A DNA stretch of 5,157 nucleotides from a bacterium (GTDB lineage Bacteria; Patescibacteriota; Minisyncoccia; Moranbacterales; UBA2206). Position numbers and translations under genes: made by a program. Numbering within the stretch: position 1 is the first letter of the stretch; every line of letters starts with the position of its first letter. Below are positions 1 through 5,157 of the stretch, one piece after another. Location of the stretch: contig JAJYJP010000059.1 in the NCBI GenBank assembly GCA_021789395.1, positions 1-5,157 of the forward strand, read 5' to 3'. The notes below the pieces were generated by a model that saw only the letters and a program-made list of their open reading frames with translations, did not search any database and was not told the DNA's origin.

Positions 1-231
1 GCACAGGTGCTTAAAACGATGCCGATAGAAGTGGCCGGCAAGACTGGAACGGCCCAGTTCGGTGTGGATGCGCAAAATGAGCATGGTTGGTTTACTTCTT
101 TTGCGCCTTATAACAATCCCCAGATTGCAATGGCCGTCATTGTGGAGGGTGGCGGTGAGGGGAATTCCTCGGCCTTGCCGGTAACTCAGCAGGCTTTGAC
201 TTGGTATTTTACCCAAGACAAAAATCGGTGA
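1..231 (+). CDS. Penicillin-binding protein 2-type transpeptidase, C-terminal end (5' truncated by window)
   Basis: Only the last 76 residues are visible; the frame is open from base 1 and the gene starts upstream. The sequence AGKTGTAQ (visible residues 12-19) is the third active-site motif (KTG) of penicillin-binding transpeptidases, which cross-link peptidoglycan outside the cytoplasmic membrane. The following segment, HGWFTSFAPYNNPQIAMAV, then VEGGGEG and a closing ALTWYF, matches the usual end of class B PBPs and is closer to PBP2/MrdA (elongation) than to FtsI/PBP3 (division). The SxxK and SxN motifs would lie upstream and cannot be checked. The reading ends at TGA just after the domain, where family members normally end, which supports TGA being stop. 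Class B PBP identity is secure; PBP2 rather than FtsI is likely, not proven. Confidence 0.88.
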   Translation, partial: AQVLKTMPIEVAGKTGTAQFGVDAQNEHGWFTSFAPYNNPQIAMAVIVEGGGEGNSSALPVTQQALTWYFTQDKNR

Positions 232-267
232 AATAAACGCGGAATTCGATTGTTTATAACTAGCATG

Positions 268-295
268 TTGACATTATTTCTTCATTTGCTACAAT
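268..295 (+). promoter_or_regulatory. Strong sigma-70-type promoter upstream of greA
   Basis: A perfect -35 box TTGACA (268-273) is followed after 16 bases by TACAAT (290-295), five of six matches to the -10 consensus. TGC directly before the -10 box (287-289) makes it an extended -10 promoter. Transcription should begin near 301-303, giving a leader of about 72 bases before the greA start. It is the best promoter-like sequence in the window. The assignment rests on sequence match and position only. Confidence 0.75.
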
Positions 296-322
296 GAGCC
301 TTGTTGTTTAAATAAAGGCTAA

Positions 323-352
323 TACTGCTCATGTTTGAGCGGTAAATTTTTT
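323..352 (+). terminator. Terminator-like hairpin and T-tract in the greA leader (possible attenuator)
   Basis: Bases 323-331 pair with 336-344 to form a 9-bp stem containing one G-U pair, closed by the four-base loop TGTT (332-335). Two A residues and then six T residues (347-352) follow, the layout of an intrinsic terminator. It lies downstream of the promoter at 268-295 and 22 bases before the greA start, so a transcript from that promoter would meet it after about 50 bases. It may act as a partial terminator or attenuator of greA, as the end of the upstream PBP transcript, or as both. The stem has moderate GC content, so complete termination is not expected. Confidence 0.55.
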
Positions 353-374
353 ATAAAAAGTTAAAAATACAAAC

Positions 375-830
375 ATGGCGAAGTACGTAACCGAAGAAGG
401 GCTTAAAAAAATTAAAGAAGAGCTGGAGCATAGACGCACGGAAATAAGACAGTCGATTGCCAACGCGATCAAGGAAGCTAAAGAGCAAGGCGATCTCAGT
501 GAAAACGCGGAGTACAGCGAAGCCAAGCGGCAGCAAGCGGAAAATGAGGCGCGCATCGCCGAGTTGGAGTTTATGCTCAAAGAGGCGCAGGTGGTGGAAT
601 ACAACAAATCTTCCGATATGGTCCAGATGGGATCGAAAGTCCGTGTCAAATTCAACGGCAGCGAGATCGAGTTCCAGATCGTCGGATCGAACGAAGCCGA
701 TCCGGGAAGTTGGAAAATTTCCAACGAATCGCCGATGGGCAAAGGATTTTTAGGCAAGAAAAAGGGTGAGGATGTGACGATCGAGACTCCGGGCGGCAAG
801 GTGAAATATAAAATTTTAGACGTGAAATAA
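375..830 (+). CDS. greA: Transcription elongation factor GreA
   Basis: The 151-residue product is slightly shorter than the usual 158 or so but complete. GreA enters the secondary channel of RNA polymerase and stimulates cleavage of backtracked RNA, releasing stalled complexes. Residues 1 to about 75 form the charged antiparallel coiled coil. Its tip carries GDLSENAEY (39-47), in which D40 and E43 correspond to the acidic pair that helps position the catalytic metal. Residues 76-151 are the FKBP-like domain, with the typical SPMGKGFLGKKKGE (119-132) and a TPGGKVKYKIL ending (138-148). ATG at 375 gives the normal N-terminus (MAKYVTEEGL); no Shine-Dalgarno sequence precedes it, only an A-rich stretch. 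The gene appears to be a single transcription unit, bounded by its own promoter and a strong terminator. Arginine codons are mostly CGN (4 CGN, 2 AGA). Confidence 0.96.
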   Translation: MAKYVTEEGLKKIKEELEHRRTEIRQSIANAIKEAKEQGDLSENAEYSEAKRQQAENEARIAELEFMLKEAQVVEYNKSSDMVQMGSKVRVKFNGSEIEFQIVGSNEADPGSWKISNESPMGKGFLGKKKGEDVTIETPGGKVKYKILDVK

Positions 831-847
831 TCTATTATTGCATTTTT

Positions 848-877
848 CAAAAGACGGCTCAGGAGAGCCGTCTTTTG
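848..877 (+). terminator. Intrinsic terminator of greA
   Basis: A perfect 13-bp inverted repeat (848-860 with 865-877) encloses the four-base loop AGGA. The GC-rich core GACGGCTC pairs with GAGCCGTC, and the flanking A and T runs supply the U-tract (873-876, continuing T-rich). It begins 18 bases after the greA stop codon. The A-tract on the other side could also make it work in the opposite direction, but no minus-strand gene is present here. Confidence 0.92.
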
Positions 878-906
878 TTGCTTATTTATTTCGAATAAGC
901 TAATAT
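878..906 (+). promoter_or_regulatory. Weak candidate promoter for lysS
   Basis: TTGCTT (878-883), a 17-base spacer and TAATAT (901-906) form a plausible but imperfect sigma-70-type pair (three and four of six matches). A promoter is expected here because the greA terminator lies immediately upstream and lysS begins at 941. The region is AT-rich, so chance matches are common. The spacer also overlaps a hairpin formed by 880-886 and 894-900. Confidence 0.3.
880..900. repeat. AT-rich inverted repeat between greA terminator and lysS
   Basis: GCTTATT (880-886) pairs perfectly with AATAAGC (894-900) across a seven-base loop. There is no T-tract after it, so it is not an evident terminator on the + strand. 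It lies within the candidate lysS promoter and could be an operator-like palindrome or a chance AT-rich hairpin. No function is assigned. Confidence 0.4.
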
Positions 907-940
907 TAAACTATTAAAAGACTTAAAATTGCGATCAAAT

Positions 941-2389
941 ATGCGCGAAGACATACTGCAGACCAAATTGGAAAAAATGGAAAATGTCAAAAATTCCGGA
1001 ATGGAAGCTTATCCGGAAAAGTCCGAACGGACGATGTCCAACGGCGAAGCTTTGGAAAAATTCGATTCGCTCCAAGACAAAGAACTGACTTTGGTCGGGC
1101 GGGTAAAGTCTTTTCGGCCGATGGGCGGTTCAACCTTTGCTCACATCGAGGACGAAACCGGCAAGATCCAGATTTTTCTCAACAAGAAAAATATGGACGA
1201 AAATTTGTACAAACTTTTTGCCAAAAACGTCGAGATCGGAGATTTCGTCGAAGTATCCGGAAAACTTTTTAAAACCAAACAGGACGAAAAAACCTTGGAA
1301 GCGCACAGTTGGAAGATGCTTTCCAAAAACATCCGGCCGATTCCGACTGAATATTACGGCCTCAAAGACGAGGAAGATCTTTTACGGAAAAGATATCTTG
1401 ATTTGATGATGAATCCGGAAACGCGCGAACTTTTCAAAAAGAAAAATATTTTCTGGCAGACAGTCCGTAATTTTTTGGCCAATGATGGTTTCTTGGAAGT
1501 TCAGACGCCGGTCTTGGAACACATTCCGGGCGGAGCCGACGCCGAGCCGTTCATAACGCATCATAACGCGCTCGACCAGGATTTTTATCTGCGCATCTCG
1601 CTGGAATTGGCGCTCAAAAGACTTTTGGTAGGCGGCTACGAAAAAGTTTTTGAGATTGGCCGGGTCTTTCGCAACGAAGGGATTGACCGCGAACATTTGC
1701 AGGAATTTGATCATATGGAATTCTACTGGGCCTATTCTGATCTGGGAAAAGGCATGGGGTTTATCGAAAAGATGTACAAGGAAATTGTATTGAAAGTTAC
1801 CGGCGGCTACCTGACCGAATTTGAAGGACAACAAATTGATTGGAATAAAAAATTTCCGGTTATTGATTATTTCACGGAATTTCAAAAAGAAACCGGACTT
1901 GATTTGTCGCAAGAAATTACTTTGGAAGAATTGAAAAATAAAGCGGATGAATTGGGAATCAAATATGAAAAAGGATATGGTTTGGGTCGCATGATTGATA
2001 CGATTTACAAAAAAACTGTCCGGAAGAAAATTATCCAGCCCTGTTTTTTGGTCGGGCATCCTTTAGAAGTTTCGCCGCTGGCCAAGACTGATCCGCAAAA
2101 TCCGAAAAAAGTTCTGCGCGTGCAAGTGGTGGCCGGGCAGAGTGAACTTTGCAATGCTTTCGCTGAGCTGAACGATCCGATTGATCAGCGCCAGCGTTTT
2201 GAGGAGCAGATGAAAATGCGCGAGGCGGGCGATAAGGAAGCGCAGATGGTTGACGAGGATTTTGTGGAAGCCTTGGAATATGGAATGCCGCCGGCGTTCG
2301 GTTTTGGCATGAGCGAACGTCTTTTTGCTTTCATAATGAACAAATCCGTTCGGGAAACAGTCATCTTCCCGCCGATGAAAAGTAAATAA
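941..2389 (+). CDS. lysS: Lysine--tRNA ligase, class II
   Basis: The product (482 residues, normal length) charges tRNA-Lys with lysine using ATP in the cytoplasm. The N-terminal OB-fold anticodon-binding domain spans about 50-130, with GRVKSFRPMGGSTFAHIEDE starting at 53. The class II core follows: motif 1 around FLEVQTPVLE (184-193), motif 2 FEIGRVFRNEG (237-247, R244), and motif 3 GFGMSERLFAF (454-464, R460). Likely lysine-pocket residues are E222, E260, Y262, N405, F407 and E409, by comparison with E. coli LysRS. NDPIDQRQRFEEQ (411-423) is typical of LysRS and separates it from AspRS and AsnRS. Motif 3 is unusual in having SER where most bacterial enzymes have a GIDR-type sequence. ATG at 941 is chosen over the in-frame TTG at 929, which adds only four residues; neither has a Shine-Dalgarno sequence. 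Arginine codons are 20 CGN to 2 AGA. It is probably first in a unit with the next two genes. Confidence 0.95.
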   Translation: MREDILQTKLEKMENVKNSGMEAYPEKSERTMSNGEALEKFDSLQDKELTLVGRVKSFRPMGGSTFAHIEDETGKIQIFLNKKNMDENLYKLFAKNVEIGDFVEVSGKLFKTKQDEKTLEAHSWKMLSKNIRPIPTEYYGLKDEEDLLRKRYLDLMMNPETRELFKKKNIFWQTVRNFLANDGFLEVQTPVLEHIPGGADAEPFITHHNALDQDFYLRISLELALKRLLVGGYEKVFEIGRVFRNEGIDREHLQEFDHMEFYWAYSDLGKGMGFIEKMYKEIVLKVTGGYLTEFEGQQIDWNKKFPVIDYFTEFQKETGLDLSQEITLEELKNKADELGIKYEKGYGLGRMIDTIYKKTVRKKIIQPCFLVGHPLEVSPLAKTDPQNPKKVLRVQVVAGQSELCNAFAELNDPIDQRQRFEEQMKMREAGDKEAQMVDEDFVEALEYGMPPAFGFGMSERLFAFIMNKSVRETVIFPPMKSK

Positions 2390-2406
2390 ATTACAAGCAA
2401 TCTATC

Positions 2407-3402
2407 ATGGAATACGAAGATAAAGTTTACGGACAAGTTAAAATAAATGATCCGGTTATTTTAGACCTTATCAATAGTCAGGAGATCCAGCGGCTTAAAG
2501 AAATTGATCAAGCGGGTTATTACGAACCATATTGTCCGGGAACCAAGCATACCAGGTTTGAACACTCCATGGGAGTTTATCTTTTGCTTCAAAAGTTTGG
2601 AGCGCCTATTGAGGAACAAGTGGCTGGTCTTCTTCATGATGTTTCACATTCAGTTTTTTCCCATGCCATCGATTATGTATTTGCTGATGGTTCTGGTAAA
2701 AAACAGAATCATCAGGATAAATATTTTAAAGAATATGTTTTGAATTCAAGTCTGCCGGCTATTCTGAAAACGCACAGCTTTGATGTTGATTATATTTTGG
2801 AAGAATCAAATTTTCCGCTTAAAGAAACTGAGCTTCCGGATTTATGCGCCGACAGGATTGATTACTCGCTGCGAGATTCAGCCGCATATAAAACTGCTAG
2901 TCCTGACGAAAGAAAAAGCATTTTGGAAAATTTAACTATCCATGATAAAAAATGGGTGTTTAAAAATTTCAATGCCGCTTACAGTTATGCTAAATTGTTC
3001 AAAAAGCTCAATGGCGATTATTATGCCGATATATCTACGGCAGTAATGTACAGACGAGTGGCGGATTATTTAAGATATGCTATGGAAAAACAGTATATTT
3101 CAAAAAGTGATTTGTATACTACAGAAAGAGAAGTTATTGATAAAATAAATAAAAATTTGGGGGAGGATGGAAAATTAGACCTCTTCTGGAAAAGGATGAA
3201 CAGTAGCAGTGGTTTTGAAAATAATCCTGACGATTACAATGTGGAAATTCATTGCAAATCCAGATTTGTTGATCCGCTTTGTTGGCATGAAGGAGTAATA
3301 AAACGAGTCTCTGAAATAAAACCCGATTGGAAAGATTTGGTGAAGCAAGAATCGGTACCGAAAACTTATTTTGTAAAATTTTCAGATAATTTTTTAAGAT
3401 AA
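2407..3402 (+). CDS. HD-domain phosphohydrolase (COG1078/SAMHD1-like superfamily), substrate unknown
   Basis: The 331-residue soluble protein has the metal-binding H...HD...D pattern of HD phosphohydrolases: H53 in HTRFEHSMGV (48-57), H77-D78 in LLHDVSHSVFSH (75-86), and D149 in CADRIDYSLRD (147-157). The opening (VYGQVKIND, then IQRLKEIDQAGYY at 27-39) and FEHSMGV are typical of the family that includes dNTP triphosphohydrolases and SAMHD1. Related enzymes remove phosphates from nucleotides, but substrate cannot be read from sequence. The usual HDxGHxPFSH is here HDVSHSVFSH, with serine in place of the first glycine. Residues beyond about 200 are lysine-rich and not recognised. It starts 17 bases after lysS, and its stop is 4 bases before the next start, so co-transcription is likely. 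It is poorer in GC than lysS and prefers AGA/AGG for arginine (9 of 13), suggesting a separate origin. Confidence 0.85.
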   Translation: MEYEDKVYGQVKINDPVILDLINSQEIQRLKEIDQAGYYEPYCPGTKHTRFEHSMGVYLLLQKFGAPIEEQVAGLLHDVSHSVFSHAIDYVFADGSGKKQNHQDKYFKEYVLNSSLPAILKTHSFDVDYILEESNFPLKETELPDLCADRIDYSLRDSAAYKTASPDERKSILENLTIHDKKWVFKNFNAAYSYAKLFKKLNGDYYADISTAVMYRRVADYLRYAMEKQYISKSDLYTTEREVIDKINKNLGEDGKLDLFWKRMNSSSGFENNPDDYNVEIHCKSRFVDPLCWHEGVIKRVSEIKPDWKDLVKQESVPKTYFVKFSDNFLR

Positions 3403-3406
3403 AATT

Positions 3407-3661
3407 ATGTTGGATATAATTTCACAAATTGGTATAACCGTGTTTGGTGTCGCGGCGGTTTTTATGGTAGCAAAGAAAAACAAATGGGGTTTCGTGCTTG
3501 GCTTAGCTTCGCAGCCGTTTTGGATAATGACCTCGATAATCAATAAACAGTGGGGTGTGTTGATATTATCAATTGTTTATGTCTTCAGTTGGGCCCTGGG
3601 AGTTTATGAATGGTTTTTTAAGGACAAATCGAATGAAAAAAAATCTTTGGAAAAAGTTTAA
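3407..3661 (+). CDS. Small three-helix membrane protein resembling half of a PnuC-type transporter
   Basis: The 84-residue product has three hydrophobic segments at about 5-22, 27-45 and 49-71, and a charged C-terminal tail (KDKSNEKKSLEKV). The positive loop KKNK (23-26) and the lysine-rich tail predict an outside N-terminus and inside C-terminus. GLASQPFWIM (32-41), KQWGVLILSIVY (47-58) and WALGVYEWF (62-70) resemble the three-helix repeat of PnuC nicotinamide-riboside/NMN transporters. Full PnuC has two such bundles joined by a linker helix, so this protein would have to work as a dimer, much as SemiSWEETs do compared with SWEETs. I recall similar small unnamed membrane proteins in bacteria and phages, but substrate and transport activity are unproven. 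It follows the HD gene by 4 bases and has no Shine-Dalgarno sequence. The open frame and clear membrane pattern make it a convincing gene; the PnuC link is moderate. Confidence 0.78.
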   Translation: MLDIISQIGITVFGVAAVFMVAKKNKWGFVLGLASQPFWIMTSIINKQWGVLILSIVYVFSWALGVYEWFFKDKSNEKKSLEKV

Positions 3662-3812
3662 GAGTAAATATGTTTTTCTTTTTGCAAAATAAAATATGAT
3701 CAATTCGGAAGAACTAAAAAATGCTTGCTTACTTTGCCTATCAGGAAATAATTTTTCTGGAAGATAGCGCTTCAGTCTTTACAAAAGGTATTTTTCAAAG
3801 TAAATTAGTTAT
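3662..3812 (+). other. Intergenic region before serS, with weak promoter candidate only
   Basis: This 151-base AT-rich gap contains no convincing gene. TTGCTT (3725-3730), 16 bases, then AATAAT (3747-3752) could be the serS promoter, with a leader of about 54 bases; TATGAT at 3695-3700 is another isolated -10-like box. A short imperfect hairpin, CTGGAAG (3757-3763) with CTTCAG (3770-3775) and one bulged base, lacks a good T-tract. I see no strong terminator after the small membrane protein gene, so read-through into serS is possible. No T-box motif is visible. Confidence 0.4.
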
Positions 3813-5123
3813 ATGTTAGATATCAAATTTATCCGAGAAAACGCGGAAACGGTCAAGAAAAATTGCGAAGATCGAAAAATGAAATGCGACATCGATCGTC
3901 TTTTGATTTTGGACGAAAAAAGGCGAGAGTTGATGTTGGCTGTGGAAGAGTTGAACGCGGAAAAAAATAAAATAAATAATCAGATTCAAAAAGCTAGTTC
4001 CGAAGAAAAGGGAAAACTTATTGAGCAGGGAAAAGAAGTTAAAGATAAATTGGAAAAAACTGAACCGGAATTGGAAAAAGTAAATGCGGAATACAAAAGC
4101 ATTTTGTACGCCATTCCCAATATGCATTCCGAAGATACGCCGATTGGACCAGACGAATCTTGCAATGAAGTAATCAAAAAAGTCGGTGAAATTCCAAAAT
4201 TTGATTTCCAGCCGAAAGAGCATTGGGAGCTGGGAGCGGAATTGGATTTGATTGATTCTGTTCGGGCGGCTAAAGTCAGCGGAAGTCGGTTTAATTATTT
4301 AAAAGGAGATCTCGTATTGCTGGAATTTGCTCTTATGCAGTTTGCTTTTTCAGTGTTAACTGATGCAAAGATATTGAAAGAAATTGCTGAAAAAAATAAT
4401 TTGAAAGTCAGTGCAAAACCTTTTATTCCGGTTCTTCCTCCGGTTATGATCCGTCCCGAAATAATGAATCGCATGGCGCGTTTAGATCCAGAAGAAATGT
4501 ATTCTTTAGAAAGAGATAATCTTAACTTAATAGGAAGTGCTGAACATACTTTGGGCGCGATGTATGCCGATGAAATTTTAGATGCAAAAGAACTTCCCAT
4601 TAGGTTGGTTGGTTTTTCTACGGCTTTTAGAAGAGAGGCTGGATCATACAATAAAGATATGAAAGGTATTTTGCGTGTCCATCAGTTTAATAAACTTGAA
4701 ATGGAATCATTTACTGAACCTGATAAATCTCTTGATGAGCAGAACTTCATTGTAGCCATCCAAGAACATTTAATAGGTGCTCTAGGGGTGCCGTATCAAG
4801 TTGTTTCTATTTGCACAGGAGATATGGGAAAACCTGATGTCAGACAAATTGATATAGAAACCTGGATGCCGGGACAGAATAAATACAGAGAGACGAACAC
4901 TTCCGATCTAATCGGAGATTTTCAGGCAAGGAGATTAAACACGAGATTTCGATCTGATGACGGCAAAGTTGAATATGTGCATATGAATGATGCTACAGCC
5001 TTTTCTGGCAGGCCGATGATAGCAATTATGGAAAATTATCAACAGGCCGACGGTAGCATAAAAGTGCCGAAAGTGCTCAAGAAATTTATGCCCGGAAACC
5101 CTGATTTTATAGTGAAAAAATAA
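3813..5123 (+). CDS. serS: Serine--tRNA ligase, class II
   Basis: The 436-residue product charges tRNA-Ser (and tRNA-Sec where present) with serine. Residues 1 to about 105 form the long antiparallel coiled coil that grips the extra arm of tRNA-Ser, beginning with the typical MLDIKFIREN and rich in E and K. The catalytic core has GSAEH (241-245) at the serine-binding TSE/TAE position, motif 2 FSTAFRREAGS (268-278, R273, E275), HQFNKLEME (290-298, E296), CTGDMG (334-339), DFQARR (369-374), and motif 3 with SGRPMIAIMENYQQADG (398-414, R400). Before the serine site, ARLDPEEMYSLERD (222-235) replaces the usual TGQLPKF-type segment, so the protein is divergent but keeps all key motifs. ATG at 3813 gives the standard N-terminus; there is no Shine-Dalgarno sequence. 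Arginine codons switch from CGN (9 of 10 up to residue 223) to AGA/AGG (10 of 12 from residue 234). Confidence 0.96.
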   Translation: MLDIKFIRENAETVKKNCEDRKMKCDIDRLLILDEKRRELMLAVEELNAEKNKINNQIQKASSEEKGKLIEQGKEVKDKLEKTEPELEKVNAEYKSILYAIPNMHSEDTPIGPDESCNEVIKKVGEIPKFDFQPKEHWELGAELDLIDSVRAAKVSGSRFNYLKGDLVLLEFALMQFAFSVLTDAKILKEIAEKNNLKVSAKPFIPVLPPVMIRPEIMNRMARLDPEEMYSLERDNLNLIGSAEHTLGAMYADEILDAKELPIRLVGFSTAFRREAGSYNKDMKGILRVHQFNKLEMESFTEPDKSLDEQNFIVAIQEHLIGALGVPYQVVSICTGDMGKPDVRQIDIETWMPGQNKYRETNTSDLIGDFQARRLNTRFRSDDGKVEYVHMNDATAFSGRPMIAIMENYQQADGSIKVPKVLKKFMPGNPDFIVKK

Positions 5124-5138
5124 GGAGCGGGGTTGCCC

Positions 5139-5144
5139 TTGACA
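5139..5144 (+). promoter_or_regulatory. Perfect -35 box after serS; matching -10 would be beyond window
   Basis: TTGACA occurs 15 bases after the serS stop codon, followed by an AT-rich run (ATATTTTTAAACT). With a 16-18 base spacer, the -10 box would fall at about 5161-5168, outside the window. It probably belongs to a promoter for the next gene. Only half of the element is visible. Confidence 0.35.
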
Positions 5145-5157
5145 ATATTTTTAAACT

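Noticed and set aside
297..320. Six-bp inverted repeat (AGCCTT at 297-302 with AAGGCT at 315-320) as an anti-terminator in the greA leader
   Set aside because: The left arm lies mostly upstream of the predicted transcription start (301-303), so the structure would not form in the RNA.
329..850. 173-residue minus-strand open frame across greA
   Set aside because: It is antisense to the clearly conserved greA, is rich in serine, leucine and phenylalanine as expected of a reverse-strand shadow, and matches no known family.
929..940. TTG at 929 as the lysS start
   Set aside because: It adds only four residues (MRSN), has no ribosome-binding site, and the ATG at 941 gives a normal LysRS length and N-terminus.
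1382..2059. 225-residue minus-strand open frame within lysS
   Set aside because: It is long, but lies wholly opposite conserved catalytic LysRS sequence and has the phenylalanine- and isoleucine-rich make-up of an antisense shadow; no promoter or recognisable domain was seen.
3696..3819. Two tiny open frames before serS (23 codons at 3696-3767 and 32 codons at 3721-3819, the latter overlapping the serS start by 7 bases)
   Set aside because: They have no ribosome-binding signal or recognisable similarity, and no run of Ser codons that would suggest a leader-peptide attenuator. Random frames of this size are expected.
3816..4223. 135-residue minus-strand open frame opposite the serS coiled coil
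   Set aside because: Its phenylalanine-rich sequence is simply the complement of GAA/AAA codons in the coiled coil; it looks like a membrane protein only by artefact.
5124..5157. AGGAG (5123-5127) with TTG at 5133 as the start of a new gene after serS
   Set aside because: The spacing would fit, but no other gene here uses a Shine-Dalgarno sequence, TTG starts are uncommon, and the same bases contain a perfect -35 box. Too little sequence remains to test it.

Overview
The window looks like ordinary chromosomal DNA from a bacterium with a compact genome. I favour a member of the Patescibacteria (Candidate Phyla Radiation), possibly a Parcubacteria-type lineage. This is an inference from the short intergenic gaps, the absence of Shine-Dalgarno sequences before all five complete genes, and the divergent but intact housekeeping proteins. 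TGA is read as stop (end of the first gene), which argues against the TGA-glycine code of Gracilibacteria and Absconditabacteria. There is no phage, plasmid, insertion sequence, CRISPR array, tRNA or rRNA.

All genes are on the + strand. Positions 1-231 hold the C-terminal end of a class B penicillin-binding protein, most like PBP2 (elongation transpeptidase). A 143-base gap follows, with a strong extended -10 promoter (268-295) and then a terminator-like hairpin plus T-tract (323-352). Next is greA (375-830), ending in a perfect 13-bp intrinsic terminator (848-877). lysS (941-2389) comes next. It is followed after 17 bases by an HD-domain phosphohydrolase gene (2407-3402), and after 4 more bases by a gene for an 84-residue, three-helix membrane protein resembling half of PnuC (3407-3661). 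A 151-base gap precedes serS (3813-5123). The last 34 bases contain a perfect -35 box whose -10 would lie outside the window.

Functionally, the window combines cell-wall synthesis, rescue of stalled RNA polymerase (GreA) and charging of tRNA-Lys and tRNA-Ser. The HD protein and the small membrane protein sit between the two tRNA synthetase genes and are probably co-transcribed with lysS. Their roles are unknown, although their families suggest nucleotide hydrolysis and small-metabolite movement.

The items most worth a second look are the greA leader, which has a terminator-like element between promoter and start codon (an arrangement reported for E. coli greA, which makes GraL RNAs), the half-PnuC protein, and a sharp switch in arginine codons inside serS that matches the switch between lysS and the HD gene. 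I found no convincing new multi-gene system.
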